Of a stretch of DNA of 64,000 bases, positions 17,394 through 24,392 are shown piece by piece. Location: NCBI RefSeq assembly GCF_900116385.1, contig NZ_FPCI01000001.1:806001-870000 (forward strand), read 5' to 3'. Within the stretch, counting starts at the first letter, position 1. Every line of letters starts with the position of its first letter. The position numbers and the translations under genes are program-made. The notes beneath the pieces were generated by a model. It was not told where the DNA came from, made no database searches, and saw nothing but the letters and a program-made list of their open reading frames with translations. Source of the DNA: Pseudoxanthomonas sp. YR558. GTDB lineage: Bacteria > Pseudomonadota > Gammaproteobacteria > Xanthomonadales > Xanthomonadaceae.

Positions 17394-18730
17394 GTTGCCT
17401 GCAAGTAACGCTTGAAGCCATCCAGCACATCGCCCATCTCCACCTTGACGTGGATTTATCCAAGAGCGGACTGATGTGCTTAGTCGGCCGAAATGGTGCC
17501 GGAAAGACGACCCTAGTGAGAGCCCTTCGGAACCTCTCCAGCTCAGACACGTTCATACGAACGGCAACGCCTTACGCTTTTTCGGAGACCAGCCGGATCG
17601 TCTATGACCTAGATGGCGCTCAGGCGACCTTTGTCTATGACACAGGAATTCGATCCCTCAACTGCCACGAAACAATCCCGAAAGAACTGCGCGAACTGAT
17701 CGCGGCCGAACTCCCTATGCCATACGGGAGCCGATTCAACTTCTTCAAGAGCGCCAGCGATGCCGACCCGGACATTCGGACAGCTATTGCTCTTAAGACC
17801 TACCTACGTCCCGACGAGCTAATTGCCTTTCTTAACTCGGTCTACGAAACAGACCGCTACTCGGCGATGGCCGAAGTCAAGGTTAAAGGAAAGAGCTACT
17901 ACGCTCTGGTCAGGGAAGATGGGACTTACATCCGTGAGGACTACCTCAGCTCCGGAGAGCACTTCCTCATCAACCTCTATCGGACGATCAAGGGTCCTTC
18001 GAAGCTCTTGGTGATCGACGAGATCGACCTCTCTCTGGACGCGGCGGCTCAGGCAAACCTGCCCGCGTGGCTGCGCGAATTTTGCTTTGAATACGAGTGC
18101 AAGATCCTATTCACCACTCATTCTCTCGCACTGATGCGACAACTGGAGACTGAGGAACTCTTCTACATGGAGTGCGACACTGGCCATGTCTCCATCAAGC
18201 CTACGTCCTACAGCTACGCGATGGCGAGACTATTCGGGTTCGTTGGATTTGACAGATACATTGCCACGGAAGATAAGAAGCTAATCTCGCTGATCCACCA
18301 CTTGATCAAGAAGTTTTGCCCAACAACGCTACTAACCTACAAGGTTATTTATCTCGGAGGAGCCTCTCAAGTTGCCAGCCTCATCGAAAGCAATGAGTCG
18401 GACCAATTCTTGGCGGCACCAGAGAAGGTGATTGCGATCCTTGATGGTGATCAATCCAAGGAGAAATATGCCCAGCACCCGAGCATTCATATGATCCCAC
18501 TGAACAGCGTGGAGAAAGCACTCTGGGCCGCGAGGCAGGAAGATCCGGACTTCCCCTTTGTCACTACGCGAGATAACTTCACTAGCGAAAAGGACTTCGA
18601 GAACTACCTCAAAGACAAGAAAATCGCCACGCAGGAGCAGATTTTTGACTACCTAATCGGCAAGCACGAGGCTGGTTTTCAGAAAATAGCGCAAGTCCTC
18701 ACCGGACTTTTGCCTCCTCCTCATGGTTGA
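17390..18730 (+). CDS. Retron effector: ABC-type ATPase with TOPRIM-like C-terminus
   Basis: This 446-residue protein overlaps the RT by 4 bases, so the two form one operon. It has Walker A GRNGAGKTT (33-41), a signature-like YLSSGEHF (185-192), Walker B LLVIDEID with Asp210 and Glu211, and the switch His244 in TTHS. The C-terminal part (about 300-446) has a TOPRIM-like ILDGD (Asp352, Asp354), but the usual first Glu of TOPRIM is not evident in VIYLGGAS. RT plus ATPase-TOPRIM resembles type I-B retrons such as Eco8. No HNH (PtuB-like) gene follows. Its toxic, phage-triggered role is inferred. Confidence 0.85.
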   Translation: MSCLQVTLEAIQHIAHLHLDVDLSKSGLMCLVGRNGAGKTTLVRALRNLSSSDTFIRTATPYAFSETSRIVYDLDGAQATFVYDTGIRSLNCHETIPKELRELIAAELPMPYGSRFNFFKSASDADPDIRTAIALKTYLRPDELIAFLNSVYETDRYSAMAEVKVKGKSYYALVREDGTYIREDYLSSGEHFLINLYRTIKGPSKLLVIDEIDLSLDAAAQANLPAWLREFCFEYECKILFTTHSLALMRQLETEELFYMECDTGHVSIKPTSYSYAMARLFGFVGFDRYIATEDKKLISLIHHLIKKFCPTTLLTYKVIYLGGASQVASLIESNESDQFLAAPEKVIAILDGDQSKEKYAQHPSIHMIPLNSVEKALWAARQEDPDFPFVTTRDNFTSEKDFENYLKDKKIATQEQIFDYLIGKHEAGFQKIAQVLTGLLPPPHG

Positions 18731-18780
18731 GGCTGACTCAGCGCCGCAGGCAGGTCTGCCGTTGGAGTCTTGAACAACGA

Positions 18781-19197
18781 TTAGGCTCCGCGCGAACGCA
18801 AACCTTCTCGCACGAAATCACGCATCCTACGCACCAACTCCTCTTGCTCTCCTTCAGCCAGTTGCGACATCACCAAGATGGCTTCCGCCATTGGCTCACT
18901 CGCGGCATGAAAATAGGCAACAGGAAGCTCCAATGCTGCGGCCAGCTTCTCCATGCTTTCGTTGTCCGGCATACGGTCCCCTCGCTCATAGCGCGAAATC
19001 CTTGGGGCTGCCGTGTTCTCTTCCTCCAGCCCGAGAACAGCGCCCAGGGCGGCCTGGTTCATCCCCCGCGCAAGCCTGGCCTCGCGAAGGCGACGACCGA
19101 AGGTTGAAGCTGGGGGCAGCGGTGCAGGCATGAAGACCAACGGATGATGAACTGACCCATCAGTCTGCCGCTTCCCATCCTGCCCTGCATTTGCCAT
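18781..19197 (-). CDS. XRE-family transcriptional regulator
   Basis: A helix-turn-helix domain lies near residues 32-97 of a 138-residue frame (GRRLREARLARGMNQAALG, then RISRYERGDRMP), typical of Cro/C1-type repressors with a short helical tail. The start is uncertain: ATG 19197 lies inside a palindrome (19190-19206), so ATG 19131 may be the true start, just before the domain. It is divergent from the envelope-protein cluster and probably controls it and itself. Confidence 0.85.
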   Translation of the reverse strand: MANAGQDGKRQTDGSVHHPLVFMPAPLPPASTFGRRLREARLARGMNQAALGAVLGLEEENTAAPRISRYERGDRMPDNESMEKLAAALELPVAYFHAASEPMAEAILVMSQLAEGEQEELVRRMRDFVREGLRSRGA

Positions 19198-19206
19198 ATT
19201 TGCAAA
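19190..19206. promoter_or_regulatory. Candidate operator for the XRE regulator
   Basis: The inverted repeat TTTGC-N7-GCAAA lies in the gap between the divergent regulator and the secreted-protein gene at 19241. Symmetric sites of this size are typical for XRE dimers. Confidence 0.45.
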
Positions 19207-19240
19207 CGTCGTCAGGCCGACGATTTTTAGGGGCTTTCTT

Positions 19241-20002
19241 ATGAAACACGCAGGACACGGAGCGTTTGCTGCGCTCTTGGCATTGGCCTTCGCTTCCCTT
19301 ACTCCCGCACTCGCTCAAGACAAGGCAACTGGGGAGACCAAGCCCGGTTTCTTCCGCCAGCTCGGCACCAGCCTCAAGGACGCGGGCCAGCAAATGGTCG
19401 GCGCCAAGCCTCGCACCGGCACCCGCGCCCAAACCGGCCCCCTCTACACCCCCATCAGCGGCGCCGGCCACATCAATGGGCTCTACAAGAACGAGGACCA
19501 CCAGGCTGCCCAGATGGGTCGCCTGGACTGGCCCCGGGTGGCGCTCAGCTTCAAGGAATGGGGAGCGTCCCTGCCCTGCTGGACCGTGGAAGCTCGAATC
19601 TGGACCAGCGCGATCGCGTCCACCACGGAAACCTTCCGAGCCTGCGCCGACGCGCCACTGACCATCCGAGACGACCTCGGCGAAGAAGTGGAGCTCAATG
19701 ACAACGCTCGAGCGAAGGCCACAACAGATCTCATGGTGGATCTGCGCATTCGCCCTGGGAAACCGACCACTGGTGATCAGCGGACCACCGGCCCTACCCC
19801 ACCCCGCGAGCCCTTCAACGTCACCACATCCCGCGATGGCGTGGCGGAGCAGGCTCGAAAGGTCGCGCTGAGCGCGGCATGGGTCTCGGGCTACTTGCGT
19901 GCCGAAGACCTCTATCCCGGCCCTTCCGGAATCCTCACGCCTTTCCGAGACACCCGGATGTGGATCGGTGGATTCGATCCGGCCGGCAACCGCGACAAAT
20001 GA
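19241..20002 (+). CDS. Hypothetical secreted protein
   Basis: This 253-residue protein has a clear signal peptide (basic start, Ala/Leu-rich core, cleavage after TPALA near residue 25). The mature part has two cysteines near residues 113 and 135 that could form a periplasmic disulfide, a Gly/Tyr-rich segment (PLYTPISGAGHINGLY) and a C-terminus ending in MWIGGFDPAGNRDK. I recognise no family. It heads three small same-strand envelope genes and is divergent from the XRE regulator. Confidence 0.7.
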   Translation: MKHAGHGAFAALLALAFASLTPALAQDKATGETKPGFFRQLGTSLKDAGQQMVGAKPRTGTRAQTGPLYTPISGAGHINGLYKNEDHQAAQMGRLDWPRVALSFKEWGASLPCWTVEARIWTSAIASTTETFRACADAPLTIRDDLGEEVELNDNARAKATTDLMVDLRIRPGKPTTGDQRTTGPTPPREPFNVTTSRDGVAEQARKVALSAAWVSGYLRAEDLYPGPSGILTPFRDTRMWIGGFDPAGNRDK

Positions 20003-20037
20003 CCGCCCTACCCTCAAAACTCACCAAGGAAGAGACT

Positions 20038-20361
20038 ATGACCATCTTTCGCAACGCCGCCCTTGCCATCGCTGCTGCACTCGCCCTGACCGCGTGCGGG
20101 AGTAAGCAGCCCTCCGAGGCCGAAGCGAAGGCGGCGCTGAGGGCCGAATTCGAACGCCTAATGGGCAGCGCCGTCCAAGTCCAAGACTTCAAGGACTTCG
20201 AAGTTCGTAACTGCCGAAAAGCCGAGTCGACCGATGACGTCGTCTGCGACCTCGGCGGGGCGATCGTTCTCAACATCGCTGGCACGCCGCAGACCCGTCC
20301 TTTCATTGAACCGGTGCGTTTTTCGAAAGCATCTGGCGAATGGACGGCGCACAAGCCCTGA
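20038..20361 (+). CDS. Small lipoprotein
   Basis: The 107-residue product starts at ATG 20038 behind AAGGAAGAG. It has a lipoprotein signal with lipobox LTAC (Cys near residue 20), a charged helix (EAEAKAALRAEFERLM) and two further cysteines (CRKAESTDDVVC) likely to be disulfide-bonded. It lies 35 bases after the secreted-protein gene. The family is unrecognised; I infer an envelope location. Confidence 0.75.
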   Translation: MTIFRNAALAIAAALALTACGSKQPSEAEAKAALRAEFERLMGSAVQVQDFKDFEVRNCRKAESTDDVVCDLGGAIVLNIAGTPQTRPFIEPVRFSKASGEWTAHKP

Positions 20362-20368
20362 GCCGATC

Positions 20369-20680
20369 ATGACCTCTTACATGCCCGCCTCCACCGTCTC
20401 GGTGATGACCCCGCAGGCTCGCTTCACGCTGTGCGTCTGCGTTGCGGTTCTTCTGACGGGGCCGTTCGGCCTCGTTATCGGACCTGTGCTCTCACGTCTT
20501 CTTCGGAGGCGCGCGGAGCGCCTCCACCCTTTCGCTGCTGCCCAAGCTCAGCAGCGGAGCGGTGGCCACTTCAACGTCGGTCAGATCTGGGCCATCACTG
20601 CGTGCGGTCTCATGGGGCTGATCGGAGCGATTGTCATGCTGCCTACAGCGCTCTTCGTGGTCCTCGGAATCTTCGGCTGA
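20369..20680 (+). CDS. Small membrane protein
   Basis: This 103-residue frame starts 7 bases after the lipoprotein stop. Two hydrophobic helices (about residues 18-42 and 73-100) are separated by a basic, Arg-rich linker (LLRRRAERL), giving a hairpin with the linker most likely in the cytoplasm. Tight spacing suggests it is the third gene of the same transcript. No family recognised. Confidence 0.65.
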   Translation: MTSYMPASTVSVMTPQARFTLCVCVAVLLTGPFGLVIGPVLSRLLRRRAERLHPFAAAQAQQRSGGHFNVGQIWAITACGLMGLIGAIVMLPTALFVVLGIFG

Positions 20681-20762
20681 TCGCCCGCCCGCTGCAAAGA
20701 TCAAGACCAACCCCGCACACGGGCCCTTCAATCAGAAGGCCCCGAGCAGATTCAGATTGACT

Positions 20763-21572
20763 TCATTCGGCGCCCGTATCTGGAGAGATACCAAACTCGA
20801 TGCGATAGGGCTTCTTGCACCCAGAACAAGACCAATGTGTGCCTATTTTTACTTCGTCCAGCCAAAGCACAAATTCTCCTGAGCAGTTTTCAGTGGGGCA
20901 CTTCGCCTCGCGCGTTAGTGGCTCCCACCACACCGTTCCATCATTCAGCAGGCTCACCTGATATGGGGCGCCACAAGAAAAGCACTTGGCCTCTACGGGG
21001 TGCTGACCGGTCGGCAAACGTTTTCTGATCGACTCGCCGCACCGTTTGCACGGAAGCCTCGCAAAATTTCCGAATGTAAAGTTCCGGATTGGCGACTCTA
21101 GCGACTTGGTTAGGGACTGTGTGATCGCTTCGAGGCGCATCCGGAGCTTGGCGGCATCCAACGGCTTAGCACGCTCCATCTGTTGCATCGTAGGCGTATG
21201 CAACACAGACCCGACTGCGTGATAGTGCTTTCTTAGCTCGACCAAGCTGAATACCGTATCGGTCCCCACCGTATGCATTTTCGTTGGAATTCCGCCTGGA
21301 TACGGCTCTTCCCCGATCCTGAGCGTGTAGCTGCGATCCGCAGTCGGCTCGATCTCCAACAGCACTTTCATCACCTTATCCGGCTGCCAGGTCGCCATCT
21401 CCTCCGGTGGGATCTCCTTGGCGTAGGCTTGAGCGCGGTCATAGGTCAACGCCTCCATCGCAAAGCGTAGCTCCAAAGCCGCATAGCGAAGCTGGTCATC
21501 TACTCCTGCAGCAAGGAGCGCCTTGGCTCGATCCGCTGCCTCTCGCGCGCGTGATAGATAGGGGACTTTCAT
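20763..21572 (-). CDS. Hypothetical protein with two C-terminal zinc ribbons
   Basis: This 269-residue protein has a helical N-terminal half (residues 5-155) with an ELRKHYHAVGSVLHTP segment that faintly recalls HEPN-like helices. It ends in two four-cysteine zinc ribbons: Cys175/178/197/200 and Cys225/230/249/252. The second ribbon lies in a KCPTENC ... SCSGCKK pattern. I know no function; nucleic-acid or protein binding through the ribbons is likely. It is leftward, and its start faces the DUF2513 gene. Confidence 0.65.
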   Translation of the reverse strand: MKVPYLSRAREAADRAKALLAAGVDDQLRYAALELRFAMEALTYDRAQAYAKEIPPEEMATWQPDKVMKVLLEIEPTADRSYTLRIGEEPYPGGIPTKMHTVGTDTVFSLVELRKHYHAVGSVLHTPTMQQMERAKPLDAAKLRMRLEAITQSLTKSLESPIRNFTFGNFARLPCKRCGESIRKRLPTGQHPVEAKCFSCGAPYQVSLLNDGTVWWEPLTREAKCPTENCSGEFVLWLDEVKIGTHWSCSGCKKPYRIEFGISPDTGAE

Positions 21573-21643
21573 TCTGGATCTACCCGTCCGTCTCGTTCCC
21601 TGCGACAGTTTAGATGGACGCTTGCACTACAGAGGAGCCAACT

Positions 21644-22021
21644 ATGACACGCGACGATGATTTGATCAGAAAGCTCATGCTGATCCTTGAACAGGCCAAT
21701 AGCTACGTCAATGACAATCTTGTCGTTGAAGGCTACACGCGGGATCAGATTGCCTACCACCTAGGGCTCATTGTCCGAGCCGGCTATGCGGAAGGGCCAC
21801 AACCCCGCTACTCATCCAGTGGAAGCGATCCAACTATCCCCTTGGCGGTGGTTGTCAATCGCCTCTCACCCGCTGGTCATGACTTCATCGCCGCATTACG
21901 CGACGACACGGTATGGGCCAAAGTCAAAGAGCGCCTGGCCAAGGTCGGTGGTTCTGCCAGCTTGGATGTCATCGGCCAGGTTGGTGCATCCGTCGCCAAG
22001 CAAATGCTTGGCCTAGCCTAG
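21644..22021 (+). CDS. DUF2513 family protein
   Basis: The 125-residue product starts at ATG 21644 behind GAGGAG. It matches the DUF2513 pattern: MTRDDDLIRKLMLILE, a winged-helix-like YTRDQIAYHLGLIVRAGY, then LSPAGHDFIAALRDDTVW and a C-terminal LDVIGQVGASVAKQML. Such proteins are common on prophages and islands and look like winged-helix DNA-binding proteins; no role is established. Confidence 0.85.
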   Translation: MTRDDDLIRKLMLILEQANSYVNDNLVVEGYTRDQIAYHLGLIVRAGYAEGPQPRYSSSGSDPTIPLAVVVNRLSPAGHDFIAALRDDTVWAKVKERLAKVGGSASLDVIGQVGASVAKQMLGLA

Positions 22022-22034
22022 CCGAGAGCCTGAG

Positions 22035-22229
22035 ATGTATACGCAATTCAATGTCGAACTCTGGGTCAACACCATCGGCATCGTGCCCGAATCTAGGGTA
22101 TCCAAGACAGTTGACGCGGCCGATCACTATGCGGCCGTGCGAGAGGCTAGAAAGCGGGTGCAAGAGGAAAATCCAGACATCAACTTGACCAAGATCGACA
22201 CGTGGTTCACGGATATATCACTGGAGTAA
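22035..22229 (+). CDS. Small hypothetical protein
   Basis: A 64-codon frame starts 13 bases after the DUF2513 stop. The product (MYTQFNVELWVNTIG..., acidic C-terminus) has a beta strand, a helix rich in Ala/Arg/Glu, and a second strand ending DTWFTDISLE. Close spacing suggests co-transcription. Family not recognised. Confidence 0.55.
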   Translation: MYTQFNVELWVNTIGIVPESRVSKTVDAADHYAAVREARKRVQEENPDINLTKIDTWFTDISLE

Positions 22230-22460
22230 TCTCGTCGCAACACTGTCATCACTGGCCAAAGCGCCTCTTTTGACTTCCATTTGAACCCAGCTTCAGCTCG
22301 GCGACATGGTGATCGCACGTTGAGCGAAACGACAATTTCTTCGCCACCCAAATGATGACAGCAAGATCGGAGCAGGAATGAGTGACTGCGAAACTAGATC
22401 GGCACCGGAGACACGCTACGGGGTTCTGAGAAGGATAAGAGGATCTCCGAGCACTGCTAT

Positions 22461-23378
22461 TCAGGCCGGAACAATCAAAAACTTTCGGCCTCGCCCGCGA
22501 TAAGATTTCACCAAGACAGCTTCATTAGCCGATGCACACAGTTCGAGCAAGGACTCCAGCTTGTTCACCGTTTTGATTTTTTTATACTGAGCTCGTAGTT
22601 TGTAGCGTTTTAGCTCATTTGCTGTGCAAGCCCTCTCTACTGAGGAAATAAGACCGCTTTTCTCGGCGAGCCGCATCTGCTCAGGATGAATCAGCCCCAG
22701 CATTGACGTTATTGCCCTGAGTCGCCCATTCAGAAAATTTACCGCGTCGGTCTCGGAGCGTATGCCAGAGTGTTTCCAGGCTGGCTCATGATGGAACACA
22801 CGATTCCTAAACATCCGAATCGAGCGCACCTGATCACGGGTGTGGGTAAGCAATTGCGATGGAGTTCGCCCGCTCCAGTCTCCACGAAATGCTTGTCCTA
22901 GGCAGGCCGGCCAGATCAAGCGATCCCCCATAAATTCAGAATCCAAGATGAACTCCCAAGTTGAGAAGTCGGCCTTGGCCAAGATTTCTTGATGTGAAGG
23001 GATTACGCTACTTCGGTAGCGAGCGCGCTTCTCGGTTATCACCTTTTCGCGAGCGGACCTAAAGTTTTTTTCGATCTTCTCGACTACCTTTGGAGCGTTA
23101 CGATCCCGCCGGTAGGAGCGATACTGTAAGATTCCGCTAGCCCACCATGATCGGCCTTGGTGCTGAGCACTGAGAGCCCTGTCGATTGCATTTCTTAATG
23201 AAACTTCCGTAAGTTGCAGAAGTGGATAAAAGTTGGCGCACACGTTGGCGTTCCATAAATACGCCCCTACCAGCTCCGCATCGTCCTCATGTCCAAAAAC
23301 TGAACGGTAGCTTGCTATACGCCCCAGCGAAATAAGTTCGTCTATGATCTCGGGGCGATATTTGACGCTTCTAGGCAT
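22461..23378 (-). CDS. Abi family protein with HEPN RNase motif
   Basis: This 305-residue protein matches the Abi-like family (abortive infection). The HEPN nuclease motif R-N-x-x-x-H is present as RNRVFH at 191-196, followed by HEPAW. Other family blocks include LTEVSLRNAID (about 56-66) and WEFILDSEFMGD (141-152). HEPN Abi proteins are thought to cut RNA and stop growth on phage infection. The gene is AT-rich compared with the chromosome, has many rare codons and lies alone near the right end of the element. No antitoxin gene is evident beside it. Confidence 0.85.
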   Translation of the reverse strand: MPRSVKYRPEIIDELISLGRIASYRSVFGHEDDAELVGAYLWNANVCANFYPLLQLTEVSLRNAIDRALSAQHQGRSWWASGILQYRSYRRDRNAPKVVEKIEKNFRSAREKVITEKRARYRSSVIPSHQEILAKADFSTWEFILDSEFMGDRLIWPACLGQAFRGDWSGRTPSQLLTHTRDQVRSIRMFRNRVFHHEPAWKHSGIRSETDAVNFLNGRLRAITSMLGLIHPEQMRLAEKSGLISSVERACTANELKRYKLRAQYKKIKTVNKLESLLELCASANEAVLVKSYRGRGRKFLIVPA

Positions 23379-23513
23379 GGTTTGGTGACCTCTATTCAGC
23401 TCAAAGATATCGCATCTTGACTGCGCTCCGAACTATTGGTAGTCTGGATCCACTTGGCTGGCAACGGGTTCCACTGGGCATCGCCTACGTCCCCTGCAAA
23501 GGCCACGAAATCC

Positions 23514-23538
23514 CACCCCGGACCAGAGCCGGGGTTTT
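23514..23538 (+). terminator. Terminator-like hairpin near the right end
   Basis: A CCCCGG/CCGGGG stem with a run of five T residues. No + strand gene ends here, so it may guard the element from outside transcription or be left over from another insertion. Confidence 0.65.
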
Positions 23539-23548
23539 TCGTTTCTGG
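23531..23548 (+). repeat. 18-bp repeat of the left-end sequence at 6161-6178
   Basis: GGGGTTTTTCGTTTCTGG occurs here and at 6161-6178, in both cases forming the 3' arm and T-run of a terminator. Confidence 0.8.
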
Positions 23549-24008
23549 GCTAAGTAGATTCCTCAAGGCCCTTCGAGAGCGACCAGAACCCTCTCCGCGC
23601 CTTCTGATCAGGGTCGTCAACCCACCTGTAGACAGTCGGACATTCGGGCATCTAGCTGAACGCTCCTCGCCTTCAGAGCATCGATTACGCTGTCCCAAAC
23701 GTGACAGTGCCCCACGCTGCCCACCCCTCCACCGCCTTGAGCGCCAGATTCCTCAGATGGCGCCAGAACTCGTGATGGGCCGACCGGCAGAGCCGGTCAT
23801 AAAGCTCAACTTAGAGCCGCTTGTCTTCCCGCTGCCTTGAACCGCGCCACGCACTCCCAAAGACCCCAATCGGATACGGTCGAGATGAAATGGGGTCATC
23901 CGCTTGCTGCTCGGGCCCTCCCGGCCAGACGAAATGGAAGATTGGGATTCACATAGCCGGACGCTAGCCGGGAGAGCAGTCGGCAGGCTAAACTACGAGG
24001 ACACAAAA

Positions 24009-24023
24009 CAGGACACACTCCTG
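24009..24023. promoter_or_regulatory. Right-end counterpart of the integrase-proximal palindrome
   Basis: CAGGA-CACAC-TCCTG, preceded by AGGACACAAA, mirrors 6193-6219 (AGGACACAAA, then CGGGA-CACACC-TCCCG). Likely a recombinase or excisionase site near attR. Confidence 0.45.
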
Positions 24024-24070
24024 GTTTGCGTCCTGCAGGAGAATCAAGGACTTAGGGTCGGGTTGACTCG

Positions 24071-24089
24071 ATCCCCCTCTCTCCGCCAG
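24071..24089 (+). repeat. attR: 19-bp right copy of the boundary repeat
   Basis: Exact copy of the tRNA-Ser 3' end found at 6118-6136. Downstream sequence is core (a terminator and ffs), so this marks the right border. Confidence 0.92.
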
Positions 24090-24123
24090 ATTCGATGCAT
24101 CCCGCCTTGTCGGGATGACAACG

Positions 24124-24150
24124 AACCGCGCTCCGGCGCGGTTTCGTTTC
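24124..24150 (+). terminator. Displaced native terminator of tRNA-Ser (inferred)
   Basis: An 8-bp stem (24124-24131 with 24136-24143) followed by TCGTTTC lies just outside attR. Before insertion it would have stood right behind tRNA-Ser. Confidence 0.6.
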
Positions 24151-24153
24151 TAT

Positions 24154-24261
24154 GGTGGCCCCGTCGGCCCCTCGCGACGCTAGGTCGAAAATCCCGCCAG
24201 GGCCGGAAGGCAGCAACGGTATCGATCGATGCGGGCGCCGAGGCCAGCCGGCGGGGCCACC
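24154..24261 (+). ncRNA. ffs: 4.5S RNA (signal recognition particle RNA)
   Basis: The ends GGTGGCCCC and GGGGCCACC pair, and the middle carries the conserved SRP domain IV core CCAGGGCCGGAAGGCAGCAACGG with the GGAA tetraloop and asymmetric loop. About 108 nt, the normal size. It binds Ffh for co-translational membrane targeting. ffs is often found close to dnaX in related genomes, consistent with the element having separated them. Confidence 0.95.
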
Positions 24262-24268
24262 GCCTTTT
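24242..24268 (+). repeat. ffs 3' end, first copy of a 27-bp direct repeat
   Basis: GGCCAGCCGGCGGGGCCACC plus GCCTTTT closes ffs and is repeated exactly at 24344-24370. Confidence 0.85.
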
Positions 24269-24343
24269 AAAGCGCGAGTTATTCATTCGCGCCTGCCGTT
24301 GCGACGGCATCATTCTCCGTGGAGCGGATCTACCGCGGGGCGC

Positions 24344-24370
24344 GGCCAGCCGGCGGGGCCACCGCCTTTT
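24344..24370 (+). repeat. Second copy of the ffs 3' end, 102 bp downstream
   Basis: An exact 27-bp copy of the last bases of ffs with its T-run, but without the rest of the RNA. It lies between ffs and the stop of the leftward beta-propeller gene. It may be an attachment-site scar. Confidence 0.85.
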
Positions 24371-24392
24371 CGGGCGCCGCTGCGCAGTCTAT

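Larger units (their letters stand above)
23400..24070. other. Gene-free right end of the element
   Basis: No reading frame here looks real. The stretch holds a terminator hairpin (23514-23538), an 18-bp repeat of the left-end terminator tail and the palindromic site at 24009-24023. It may be the wreck of an older or tandem element plus integrase binding sites. Confidence 0.6.
6118..24089. mobile_element. Integrative mobilizable element of about 18 kb in tRNA-Ser
   Basis: The element is bounded by a 19-bp direct repeat of the tRNA-Ser 3' end and starts with a tyrosine integrase reading away from the tRNA. It holds a MobQ relaxase, an oriT-like site and a TraD-like protein, but no type IV secretion genes, so it should need a helper conjugative system to move. 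Cargo includes an OLD-type nuclease, a retron and a HEPN/Abi protein. Its sequence is clearly less GC-rich and its codon use more relaxed than the flanking core genes. The border calls rest on exact repeats; mobility is inferred. Confidence 0.88.

Noticed and set aside
23490..23525. A sequence ending in CCCCGGACCA as a tRNA remnant
   Set aside because: No matching anticodon or acceptor arm could be found; the GC run is better explained as a terminator stem.
23396..23840. Overlapping frames near the right end of the element
   Set aside because: Both strands give low-complexity products without ribosome sites; they lie across a terminator hairpin.
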